The translations under genes and the position numbers were made by a program. This document shows, piece after piece, positions 1 to 7,100 of a DNA stretch of 16,692 nucleotides (its first letter is position 1; every line of letters begins with the position of its first letter). The notes below the pieces were generated by a model, which had not been told where the DNA came from, did not search any database, and saw nothing but the letters and a program-made list of their open reading frames with translations. The DNA is from an uncultured Muribaculaceae bacterium (GTDB lineage: Bacteria > Bacteroidota > Bacteroidia > Bacteroidales > Muribaculaceae). Location of the stretch: assembly GCA_947173755.1 (NCBI GenBank), contig CAMWGM010000010.1, positions 1 through 16,692 of the forward strand, in the 5' to 3' direction.

Positions 1-315
1 CCTTCAGGTCTCGTCTTCCAGGTGATCACCGAGGGTGAGGGCGCGATGCCTCAGAGCGGTGAGCGCGTAAAGGTCAACTATACCGGCCGACTTTCCGACG
101 GCACAGTCTTCGATCAGACCGATGCGCCCGTGACTTTCGACGTCGACCGTCTCGTGCCCGGATTCACCGAAGGCCTCAAGATGATGCGTCCCGGCGGCAC
201 CTACCGTCTGGTGATCCCCGCATCGCTCGGCTATGGCGACACCGGAGCCGCCGGAGTCATCCCTCCCGGCGCTGCGCTCGACTTCACGGTGGAACTCGTG
301 GAAGTGGTTCCCTGA
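1..315 (+). CDS. FKBP-type peptidyl-prolyl cis-trans isomerase, 3' part only
   Basis: The reading frame is open from the first base (Pro-Ser-Gly-Leu-Val...) and stops at 313-315, so the gene begins outside the window. What remains is one complete FKBP domain. Recognisable elements are the VNYTGRLSDGTVFD strand-loop, the LVPGFTEGL helix start (Phe where human FKBP12 has Trp), the IPASLGYGD loop carrying the active-site Tyr, and the last strand LDFTVELVEV. These are the usual hydrophobic-pocket residues for proline isomerisation, so the domain should be active. The lead-in PSGLVFQVITEGEG matches the way C-terminal FKBP domains start in Mip/FkpA-like envelope foldases, which suggests a missing N-terminal part with an export signal. 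A second FKBP gene follows after 61 bases, so this is a tandem pair, probably co-transcribed. The substrate cannot be told from the sequence. Confidence 0.93.
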   Translation, partial: PSGLVFQVITEGEGAMPQSGERVKVNYTGRLSDGTVFDQTDAPVTFDVDRLVPGFTEGLKMMRPGGTYRLVIPASLGYGDTGAAGVIPPGAALDFTVELVEVVP

Positions 316-376
316 TGCATAATGCATGATTCAAAATTATAACCAACATCACATAATAATATCCTAACAAGAAAAA
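316..376. other. Short AT-rich spacer with ATGCAT repeats
   Basis: The 61 bases between the two FKBP genes contain the tandem palindromes ATGCAT-A-ATGCAT just after the stop codon (about 314-326), followed by an AT-rich run. No terminator-like hairpin with a T tail and no TAnnTTTG promoter element is evident, which fits read-through from the first FKBP gene into the second. Confidence 0.4.
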
Positions 377-1273
377 ATGAAAAAACTTCTCATGGGCATC
401 GGCGCAGCAGCCATCCTGCTCGCCACCGCATCCTGCTCGAAAACCGCTTCGGTTTCGAACGCTGACAAGTCGTTCGGCGACTCTATCTCTACCGCCATCG
501 GCGAATACAGCGGTATGAACCTCAACGAAATCGTTGCCGGTCTCTCACCCGAGCAGAAAGAAAGATTCAAGAAAGAGGATATCCTCCGCGGCTTCAAGGC
601 CACCATCATGTGCGACTCTCTCTCGCAGGGCTTCGTGGCAGGTACACAGGAGGCTGTCCAGCTCAACAATACTCTCCTCCAGCTCGAGATGAGCGGCATC
701 TACGTCGACCGCGCCAAGGTCTATGAGGCTTACGCCAAGGCTTTCATGGCCGATTCGATCAACCCCGAAGCCGCTCAGACCACCAACATGATGTTCCGTC
801 AGCTCATGATGCAGGCCAACGAGCGCATGCAGCTCGAAATGGCTCGTCGCGAAGAGGCCGCCCGCAAGGCCCAGCAGGCCGAGGCTGCCGAACAGGCCGG
901 TAAGGACGAATATATCGCCAACCTCGTCGCCAACGACAAGTCATACACCCTCGCTCCCTCTGGTATCGCCTACAAAGTGACCCAGGAAGGTGAAGGTCCC
1001 GCTGTCGGCGAAGGTGGTTCGGCAGTCGTCAAGTATGAAGGCCGCCTCACCGACGGCACCGTCTTCGACAAGAACGAGGATGGCGTGCAGTTTGCCACCA
1101 ACCAGGTCGTGCCCGGATTCGGCGAAGCCCTCTCGATGCTTAAGAAAGGCGAGAAGATGACCGTCGTCATCCCCGCAGTGCTCGCTTACGGCTCGCGCGA
1201 GGTCGGCAGCATCCCCGCCAACTCGACCCTCATCTTCGATATCGAAGCAGTCGAGGTTCAGCCCGCTCAGTAA
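377..1273 (+). CDS. FKBP-type peptidyl-prolyl isomerase lipoprotein (Mip/FkpA-like)
   Basis: A 298-aa predicted lipoprotein foldase. The N-terminus is a signal peptide ending in a lipobox, Thr-Ala-Ser-Cys20, followed by Ser-Lys, so the mature protein should be lipid-anchored in the envelope. Residues about 25-150 form the helical FKBP_N-type dimerisation region, and about 150-185 is a charged Glu/Ala/Gln-rich helix. The catalytic FKBP domain fills about 190-296, with KYEGRLTDGTVFD, NQVVPGFGEAL, IPAVLAYGS and LIFDIEAVEV carrying the expected pocket residues. Known members of this architecture are V-shaped dimers that catalyse prolyl isomerisation and chaperone envelope proteins; that role here is inferred. 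It lies 61 bases behind another FKBP gene. The start is chosen because the signal peptide begins exactly at this ATG, behind a purine-rich stretch. Confidence 0.93.
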   Translation: MKKLLMGIGAAAILLATASCSKTASVSNADKSFGDSISTAIGEYSGMNLNEIVAGLSPEQKERFKKEDILRGFKATIMCDSLSQGFVAGTQEAVQLNNTLLQLEMSGIYVDRAKVYEAYAKAFMADSINPEAAQTTNMMFRQLMMQANERMQLEMARREEAARKAQQAEAAEQAGKDEYIANLVANDKSYTLAPSGIAYKVTQEGEGPAVGEGGSAVVKYEGRLTDGTVFDKNEDGVQFATNQVVPGFGEALSMLKKGEKMTVVIPAVLAYGSREVGSIPANSTLIFDIEAVEVQPAQ

Positions 1274-1302
1274 TCTCAACGGTCGAGACAAAATCCCTTT
1301 TG

Positions 1303-1345
1303 CCGCCCTGCCCGTCCGGAAAAATTCCGTGAGGAGGTAGGGCGG
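1303..1345 (+). other. Nested hairpin between FKBP and ABC genes
   Basis: CCGCCCT (1303-1309) pairs perfectly with AGGGCGG (1339-1345). Inside it CGGAA (1317-1321) pairs with TTCCG (1325-1329) over an AAA loop. No T run follows, so it is not a classical intrinsic terminator. The 3' side contains GAGGAGGT (1331-1338), a strong Shine-Dalgarno-like sequence, but it is 41 bases from the ATG at 1380. It could be a processing or attenuation structure, or a rho-assisted end of the FKBP transcript. Confidence 0.5.
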
Positions 1346-1379
1346 TTGATATATAACCACATCGACAGATCTGAATATC

Positions 1380-2039
1380 ATGGACCAGATCACACTCCAA
1401 AGAGTCCTTCCCGCCGTGTTCCGCGGAAGCGAGAGTGAGCCCCCGGTCAGCAGTTCGGAGATCTGGCTGCGGGAGTCGCTCACATTCTACCGGCCCGACA
1501 CATATATAATAGAGGCCGAGAGCGGCACCGGCAAATCGTCGCTCTGCAGTTTCATCTACGGAGCCCGCACCGACTACGACGGCGCCATCCTCTTCGACGG
1601 CACCGACATCCGCACCTTCACGATCGACCGCTGGTGTGAACTCCGTCGCACCACCCTCGCCTATCTCCCCCAGGAGATGCGCCTCTTCCCCGAACTGACC
1701 GTCATGGAGAACATCGAGGTGAAAAACTCACTGACCCGCTTCCGCACCCGAGCCGAGATTCTCGCCATGCTCGGGCGGCTCGAACTCGCCGCCAAGGCCG
1801 ACACCCCGGCGCGCCTCCTCTCGGTCGGCCAGCAGCAGCGGGCCGCCATCGTCCGCGCCCTCTGCCAGCCCTTCAGTTTCCTGCTGATCGACGAACCGGT
1901 GAGCCACCTCGACGCGCGCAACAACGCCGCCGTGGCCACCCTCATAGCCGAAGAGGCCTCCCGTCAGGAGGCAGCCGTCATCGCCACCTCGGTCGGAAAC
2001 AAAATCTCACTCCCAACCTTCACACTCCTCCACCTATGA
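1380..2039 (+). CDS. ABC transporter ATP-binding protein, divergent
   Basis: A 219-aa nucleotide-binding subunit, the usual size for a LolD/MacB-type ATPase. Visible motifs are: Walker A as AESGTGKSS (about residues 46-54, with Ala in place of the first Gly); Q-loop Gln98 in YLPQEMRLFPELTV; ABC signature LSVGQQQR (147-154, Val for the usual second Gly); Walker B FLLIDE (167-172, catalytic Glu172); and D-loop SHLD (175-178). The H-loop position, usually THD, reads ATSV, so the switch histidine is replaced by Ser204. The C-terminus is short after that point. The stop overlaps the start of the permease gene (ATGA at 2036-2039), so the pair is translationally coupled and forms one transporter. 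The family of the partner suggests envelope lipoprotein, lipid or peptide handling or mechanotransmission, not uptake. The substrate is unknown. Confidence 0.9.
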   Translation: MDQITLQRVLPAVFRGSESEPPVSSSEIWLRESLTFYRPDTYIIEAESGTGKSSLCSFIYGARTDYDGAILFDGTDIRTFTIDRWCELRRTTLAYLPQEMRLFPELTVMENIEVKNSLTRFRTRAEILAMLGRLELAAKADTPARLLSVGQQQRAAIVRALCQPFSFLLIDEPVSHLDARNNAAVATLIAEEASRQEAAVIATSVGNKISLPTFTLLHL

Positions 2040-3205
2040 TCTCGCCACTCTCCCGTCTGCTAAGGGCCAACATCTCGGCCCCGCAACTCGCCGGCTATGC
2101 AGCCGCCAACCTCGTGGGACTGGTCATCATCCTGGTGGCCATCCAGTTCTACCGCGACGTCAGTAGCGTCTATTCCGGCGCCGACACCTTCATGTCCGAC
2201 GACTTCATGGTGATCTCCAAACCTGTCTCGCTCACTTCGTCGGCCGGCTTCACCCCGGCCGAGATCGCCGGAATCTCCGCGCAGCCCTGGGCCGCCGGAG
2301 TGGGCCGCTTCGAGACAGCGCGCTTCAACGTGGCCGCCTCGGTCGACATGGGAGGCCGCGGCATGTCGTCGCAACTCTTCCTCGAGTCGATCCCCGAGGA
2401 GTTTCTCGACGTCCGTCCCGGCGGCTGGGGCTACACCCCCGGCGAAGAGGTGCCGGTGATCGTCTCCAAAGACTATCTCACCCTCTACAACTTCGGGTTC
2501 GCCTCCTCCCACGGACTTCCCCAGCTCTCCGAAGAACTGATCGGGATGGTGCCGCTGCGGCTCTCGCTGAGCGGCAACGGCCGACAGCAGTGGGTCGACG
2601 CCCGCATAGTCGGCTTCTCACGCCGTCTCAACACCATCGCCGTCCCCGAAGAATTCATGACCTGGGCCAACTCGCGGTTTTCCGAGCAGCCCGCCTCAGA
2701 TCCATCCCGGCTGATCATCCGGCTCGACCGCCCCGGCTCTCCCGAGGCCGAGAAGTATGTCAGCGAAGCCGGCTATGAAGTGGCGGGCGACAAGACAGCA
2801 TCGTCGCGCGCCGCCTACTTCCTGACCCTCCTCACCGGCATCATCATCGCCATCGGAGCCGTCATCTCGGCCCTCGCCTTCATCATCCTGGTGCTCAGCA
2901 TCTACCTGCTGCTCCAGAAGAACCGTGCCCGGCTGACCGACCTCATGTCGCTCGGCTACACTCCCCGCCGGCTCGCCGGCCGCTACATCCGGCTCATCGC
3001 CGTCATCAATCTCGCCGTGACCTGTCTGGCCATCCTCGCCCTTTGGGGAGCCTCGGCAGAATGGCGCGACCCGCTCTCGACGCTTGGTGTCAGCCCGACA
3101 CCGCTCTTTCCCACGATATTTATCTCGCTCATAATCATGAGTCTTCTCACGCTCTCCACTTCTATCATCATCTCGAGGAGCATCCGAGCCTCCTTCCGAA
3201 GATGA
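2036..3205 (+). CDS. ABC transporter permease, FtsX/MacB-like
   Basis: A 389-aa membrane protein with the type VII exporter layout. There is one N-terminal transmembrane helix (about 22-39), then a large periplasmic domain (about 40-258), then three helices near the C-terminus (about 259-294, 318-338 and 359-379). The segment between the second and third helices (LLQKNRARLTDLMSLGYTPR) resembles the cytoplasmic coupling segment of FtsX-domain permeases, where a charged stretch leads into a Gly-containing turn. Each transporter would need two copies of this subunit and two of the upstream ATPase, with which it overlaps by four bases. Known relatives (MacB, LolCE, FtsX) move or extract substrates on the periplasmic side using mechanical force. 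Which of these roles applies cannot be read from the sequence, and no membrane-fusion partner is next to it. Confidence 0.88.
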   Translation: MISPLSRLLRANISAPQLAGYAAANLVGLVIILVAIQFYRDVSSVYSGADTFMSDDFMVISKPVSLTSSAGFTPAEIAGISAQPWAAGVGRFETARFNVAASVDMGGRGMSSQLFLESIPEEFLDVRPGGWGYTPGEEVPVIVSKDYLTLYNFGFASSHGLPQLSEELIGMVPLRLSLSGNGRQQWVDARIVGFSRRLNTIAVPEEFMTWANSRFSEQPASDPSRLIIRLDRPGSPEAEKYVSEAGYEVAGDKTASSRAAYFLTLLTGIIIAIGAVISALAFIILVLSIYLLLQKNRARLTDLMSLGYTPRRLAGRYIRLIAVINLAVTCLAILALWGASAEWRDPLSTLGVSPTPLFPTIFISLIIMSLLTLSTSIIISRSIRASFRR

Positions 3206-3260
3206 GTCAGTCGCACTGATGCCCGCTCCGGCGAAAACAAAGCGTTTTTCCGATGCGGGT

Positions 3261-3291
3261 TTTGCCATATTGGCAAATTGTATTAACTTTG
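3261..3291 (+). promoter_or_regulatory. Bacteroidota-type promoter with embedded 17-bp palindrome
   Basis: TTTG (3261-3264) and TAACTTTG (3284-3291, fits TAnnTTTG) are separated by 19 bases, the textbook spacing for the main Bacteroidota sigma factor. Transcription would start near 3298. The -33 box is the left end of TTTGCCATATTGGCAAA (3261-3277), which has perfect 7-bp arms around TAT, so a dimeric repressor bound there would block the polymerase. The promoter points towards the structured region and the small regulator gene. Confidence 0.75.
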
Positions 3292-3379
3292 CGATTGGCA
3301 TGCCCAACGGCCGCAGAGGCGGGTGGGGGGCTGCATAATTATTTATAAATAACAGAGACGTTTAATCGTTCTGACGCCA

Positions 3380-3397
3380 ATTCCATAAACTTCGCAA
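3380..3397 (+). repeat. 18-bp direct repeat, copy 1
   Basis: ATTCCATAAACTTCGCAA occurs here and again, identical, at 3661-3678, 281 bases downstream. The bases just before the repeats also agree partly (CC followed by one variable base), extending the match to 21 positions with one mismatch. Its complement, interrupted by one extra base, lies between the two copies at 3556-3573. Confidence 0.85.
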
Positions 3398-3463
3398 ATT
3401 TATTGATCATGGCCCGGATACGCTTGACGTCCCGTGGTGATGTATACTCATCGCTGCGTTACC

Positions 3464-3677
3464 GTGCACGCCGTCACGACGGTGTGCGCAGTTGCCGGCG
3501 GTCGCATAAATCACCTCGTGGGACTGCGGCTGTCATGCATCTTGATCGAAGGTAATGCGAAGACCTATGGAATGGGTGTGTGGTTAAGTGGCATCCCACG
3601 TTTTTGTTCCCGTTCCTACACATTATTATATTATAGCCTCAGGGATGCAGGCTAAAACCCATTCCATAAACTTCGCA
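3464..3677 (+). ncRNA. Candidate structured RNA or regulatory leader
   Basis: If transcribed to the right, this stretch folds into successive strong hairpins. Hairpin 1 pairs 3464-3474 with 3479-3489 (11 pairs, two of them G-U, CACG loop). Hairpin 2 pairs 3494-3503 with 3522-3530 (nine pairs, one bulged G). Long stem 3 pairs TGCGAAG (3556-3562) with CTTCGCA (3671-3677) and, after a small internal loop, the 12 bases 3566-3577 with 3657-3668. Within stem 3, GCATCCC (3591-3597) pairs with GGGATGC (3641-3647 region). I do not recognise tmRNA, RNase P RNA, SRP RNA or a known riboswitch in it. It may be a stand-alone RNA or the leader of the regulator at 3682, since stem 3 ends five bases before that start codon. 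Confidence 0.4.
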
Positions 3678-3678
3678 A
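3661..3678 (+). repeat. 18-bp direct repeat, copy 2
   Basis: Identical to 3380-3397. It forms the 3' arm of the long stem and ends three bases before the start codon at 3682. The 9-base core ACTTCGCAA appears a third time inside the end of the regulator gene at 3883-3891. Confidence 0.85.
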
Positions 3679-3688
3679 CTAATGGAAT
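3661..3688 (+). promoter_or_regulatory. Inverted repeat over the regulator start codon (candidate operator)
   Basis: ATTCCAT (3661-3667) and ATGGAAT (3682-3688) are perfect inverted half-sites separated by 14 bases; the second half-site contains the start codon of the helix-turn-helix gene. Further single half-sites occur at 3380-3386 (forward) and 3567-3573 (reverse). A site in this position fits autorepression by a dimeric regulator, possibly with looping between half-sites. That it is bound by this protein is inference. Confidence 0.4.
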
Positions 3689-3909
3689 CTATCGGTACAC
3701 TCATCCGTCAGGAACTCGAGCGCCAGGAAAGGTCGGTGACATGGCTGGCGCGTAAACTGTCCTGCGACCGTTCCAACATCTATCGCCTGTTTCAGAAACA
3801 CTCCATCGACACGGGCCAGCTCTTCCGGATTTCCCAGATTTTAGGACACAATTTCTTCGAAGATATCAGCGAAGGTCTTCCTACTTCGCAAAAGCCCGCA
3901 GAGGGCTGA
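3682..3909 (+). CDS. Small helix-turn-helix (XRE-like) DNA-binding protein
   Basis: A 75-aa protein made almost entirely of one DNA-binding domain. The segment ERSVTWLARKLSCDRSNIYR (about residues 17-36) has the spacing of a Cro/XRE helix-turn-helix, with Ala in the first helix and a Ser-Asn-Ile-Tyr recognition helix. The following helices (DTGQLFRISQILGHNFFEDI) complete the fold. Proteins of this size and pattern are widespread in Bacteroidales and are annotated as XRE-family regulators; no specific target is known to me. The gene follows the structured region 3206-3681 and its ATG lies in an inverted repeat, so autoregulation is plausible. A short AGCCC/GGGCT hairpin (3893-3907) overlaps its stop codon but has no T tail. 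It precedes the collagen-like lipoprotein gene in the same orientation, with a separate promoter between them. Confidence 0.82.
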   Translation: MESIGTLIRQELERQERSVTWLARKLSCDRSNIYRLFQKHSIDTGQLFRISQILGHNFFEDISEGLPTSQKPAEG

Positions 3910-3990
3910 ACTGATGTGTTTTGCGCTGATTGCCACAGTTGTGTGTCAAACCCGCAACGGCATTTATAAGTCCATCTCTCCGAAAACATC

Positions 3991-3998
3991 TAACTTTG
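3991..3998 (+). promoter_or_regulatory. Promoter -7 element for the collagen-like gene
   Basis: TAACTTTG matches TAnnTTTG exactly. No good TTTG is present about 20 bases upstream, so the -33 box is weak or absent, which may mean activator dependence. The predicted start of transcription is near 4004. Confidence 0.55.
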
Positions 3999-4003
3999 TA
4001 CAA

Positions 4004-4182
4004 AATTCCAAAACCCCGCATAGGCTCTATCTTATTGCGGGTCAGTATTAATCTTAAAACACTGACACACAAATAGTTACAAAGATTTAGAACCAATCCG
4101 AGACAATTTCTCCTCTTCCACTTTCTAATGAATAGGAAATTAACAACAAAACACATCAAGTTATAACTTAATCAACCACAAC
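4004..4182 (+). promoter_or_regulatory. Long structured leader of the collagen-like lipoprotein gene
   Basis: About 180 bases separate the predicted transcription start from the ATG. Close to the 5' end, CCCGCA (4015-4020) pairs with TGCGGG (4036-4041), with ATAG/CTAT pairing in its loop. The next stem, GTCAGT (4041-4046) with ACTGAC (4061-4066), shares a base with the first, so the two partly exclude each other. A perfect palindrome AAGTTATAACTT lies at 4158-4169, just upstream of the start codon. A 12-codon open frame (ATG 4128, stop 4164-4166) ends in that palindrome. The function is unknown; post-transcriptional control is a possibility. Confidence 0.4.
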
Positions 4183-7100
4183 ATGAACAAAAAATTCATC
4201 AGTGTGCTGTTGTCGACCTCGCTGATCGCAGGTTCTTCCGCATGCTTCACAGCATGTAAGGACTACGATGACGACATCAACAATCTGCAGGGTCAGATCG
4301 ACAGCATCAAAACCACCATCGACGGTCTTAAGTCTAAGATCGAGAGCGGTTCAGTCATCACCAATGTTACCTCCACAAGCGAAGGTATCAACATCACTCT
4401 CAGCGACGGCAAGACCTATACCATCACCAATGGTAAGGATGGCCAGAACGGCACCAATGGCACAGCATGGACTATCGGTGCTGACGGCTACTGGTATAAA
4501 GATGGTGTAAAAACCGAATACAAAGCCATCGGTGCTGACGGCGCTCAGGGTCTCAAGGGAGACAAGGGCGACAAAGGCGACAAGGGTGACCAGGGCGAAA
4601 AGGGTGAAACCGGCGCTCAGGGTCCTCAAGGCGATAAAGGTGACAAGGGTGATAAAGGCGACAAGGGCGACCAGGGCGAACCCGGAACACCCGGCCAGAA
4701 CGGTCAGGATGGCGAGGATGGCTGCTGGTATGTTCCCAACGTTACCACCGGTTGCTGGGACATCTACTATCCGGACGGACGTGTTGTGCCGACCAATACC
4801 CCCTGGCGTACCGAATCTGCTGAAGGTATCACCGCAGTCTACTCGGGCAACAAACTTACTCTCTCGGGCGTAGACGGTACTGGCGACAAAACTGTCACCA
4901 TCAACGTCGGTGAACCTGTTGGTTCGATCGCATTCGTTCCTTCGGCAGTGGATTCCAAGTTCCCCACCTACCCCACCACCGATACTCCATTCTATCATAT
5001 CACAAAGTACTGGTCAGAGACCAAATACGATAGCAAGACCTTCGTATTCACCGACCTGACCAATATGGATAAGTCGAACACGGTTGACTTCATTTACCGT
5101 GTCAACCCCAGCGATGCCTATATCACTGAGGGTGCTCAGGGTCTATTCATCAATCGTGCTGTTACTTCTCGTGCAGCCGGCGACAAGAAAAATCTGCTCA
5201 ACATCGTAGACGCCGATTTTGAAACTCCCGGTGAACTCATTGTGACTGCCAGCATCAACGGAGCAAACCTCTCGAAGACTGCCAACGACGTCGTAGCCTT
5301 CCAACTCTGGAACGGTCAGGATGTCTGCACAACCGCTGACTATGTCTACATCTCTTCGAAGAACATCACTCCCGTGCTCGTTGACTCTGCAGCAATGAAG
5401 GGTAAAGCAGACGCAACACCTGTCTACCTTTACGATCGTTACCAGGCTATCACAACTGCACATCCCGAAAATTCCGCATTCATTCAGACATTCTGCGGCC
5501 TTGATGATGAGCCCAACGCTACTCTCGTTTATGACAGCGAAACCGGTCTTGATCTCGCTACCATCCCCGGTCTCTATGTTGCATCTGAAAAGAACTGGCT
5601 CGCAAAACTCGGTTTCACCGGTATGAGCTACAAGTTCTCTCTCCCCGCAGAGTATCTCTCTAACGACGCTCAGAAGACCAACCAGCAGTGGTTCGTTGAA
5701 CTCGTCGACGGTCAGTACCTCAAGACTAATTCTAAGAACCTCACCAACGGTCTTACTCCCGCCATCGGCCGTACTCCCGTTGTCCGTGTTGACGCATTCC
5801 TCACCGATAACGCCGGCAACCAGTGCCTCCTCGCTTCAGCCTATATCAAGGTTGAGATCGTGAAGGAGAAAGTTGCTGATCCCGATGATCAGGATGCTTA
5901 CACCACAACTCTCGATCCCGTAGAACGTGAGTATCACAGCATTAAGGCTAACTTCACTGACGAAGGCAATGAAATCAGCCACATGGATTGGCAGGATGTC
6001 AACAACGATATCTATGGCAAGACCGGCATGACTTCGACTGACTTCTGGACCAACTATGGTGGCGCTTCTAAGGAGTACACAATGGAACTCTCTGTAATCG
6101 CTAAGGATGGTAAGGTGAAAGTCCTCGGCACTCAGACCGCTACTGCTGACGCAACTGCTACCCTCTCGACAGACGGCGTACAGTGCACCGCAACTCTCGG
6201 CTCTTCTGGTACACAGACTTCGAACATCGCTTTCTATGTCAACAACAAGGTTAAGACCGAAAACACCTACAAGGATGTAGACGGCAAGGGAGCTCAGTAC
6301 ACTGTAACAATCACAATCCCCTCAAACAACCCGAAACTCCGTGGTGATGTGAAGATCGTTCAGGTATTCTATGTGAAGGAAGACTGCAAGCCCTACACGT
6401 TCAACCAACTCTACTGGGTAGAAAAGGTTGGCAACTACAATGATGTAATCGTAACAAAGGGTAAGATCGTTAATGGCGCGTGGAAACTTGAGATGAATGT
6501 ATCCGAAGCATTTGAAATGCAGAACGGCAAGAACATCTTCGATTACTTCAACAAAGTTAACAACGCTCAGAGTATCGACTTCTCACTCACTCCGACTACA
6601 CCCGAACAGACTGGAGTAGTTTACGATCCTGCAACACACAATGTCTATTTGGATGCTCCGCTCTCTACCCCGAGCAAGTTCGTAAACATGATGTATGAAG
6701 TTACCCTCGTCAATGGCGAAAAGTGCACATTTAACTTCTACATCCAGTTCAAGAATCCGTTCGTTGCAGGCAACAGCGCTACTATTACACTCGACGGTAA
6801 CGAAGTAGATTTGACAACTATCAAGTGTGCTCCCTCGGTAGTCGTAGTGGATGCAGGCAACAACACCAAACTGATCTACTCTTGGGATGCAAAACAGGAG
6901 AAACTCGTTCTCTCCGACCTCGCTGAGAAGACCTACAAAGTTGCCGAACCCACTGTGAAGTACGAATGGGTTAAGGACTCTAATTACAACGGATTCGCAG
7001 GCCAACTCGATCCCGCTTCAACCTTCAGCCTCAACGAAGAAACAGGTGTAGTAACCTACCAGAACCTTGGCGCTGAACTCCAGCCCTCTTTCAACCTCAC

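Larger units (their letters stand above)
3206..3681 (+). other. 476-nt structured region without a convincing protein gene
   Basis: This is the longest non-coding stretch of the window. In order it holds: a canonical Bacteroidota promoter (3261-3291) with an embedded palindrome; a perfect AT-only palindrome TTATTTATAAATAA (3339-3352); the first copy of an 18-bp direct repeat (3380-3397); two GC-rich hairpins (3464-3489 and 3494-3530); and a long imperfect stem (3556-3677) whose 3' arm is the second copy of the direct repeat. The two plus-strand open frames here (73 codons at 3434-3655 and 39 codons at 3219-3338) have no recognisable protein features and run through these structures. Confidence 0.6.

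Noticed and set aside
3230..3262. Terminator after the ABC permease (AAAAC...GTTTT stem)
   Set aside because: The stem is short and imperfect and the T run lies inside it, not behind it.
3219..3338. 39-codon open frame from ATG 3219 (and a 12-codon version from ATG 3300)
   Set aside because: It overlaps the promoter elements and palindrome, and the short version would be nearly leaderless; nothing supports translation.
3380..3573. Invertible promoter flanked by inverted repeats, as in phase-variable capsule loci
   Set aside because: The arms are imperfect (spacer of two versus three bases), no invertase is nearby and no clear promoter lies between them; left as a low-probability alternative.
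3434..3655. 73-codon open frame in the structured region
   Set aside because: No ribosome binding site, no recognisable domain, unusual composition (many Cys, Val, Arg), and it runs through the RNA stems; the structure explains the region better.
3661..3675. Promoter -7 box in the repeat (AAACTTCG)
   Set aside because: Two mismatches to TAnnTTTG and no -33 box at the right distance.
4531..4719. Phage tail-fibre gene, suggested by the collagen-like repeats
   Set aside because: The protein has a lipoprotein signal and surface export motif, and no phage genes are near.
4531..4719. CRISPR-like array from the regular repeats
   Set aside because: The repeats are 9-base coding units without spacers, in frame with a long protein.
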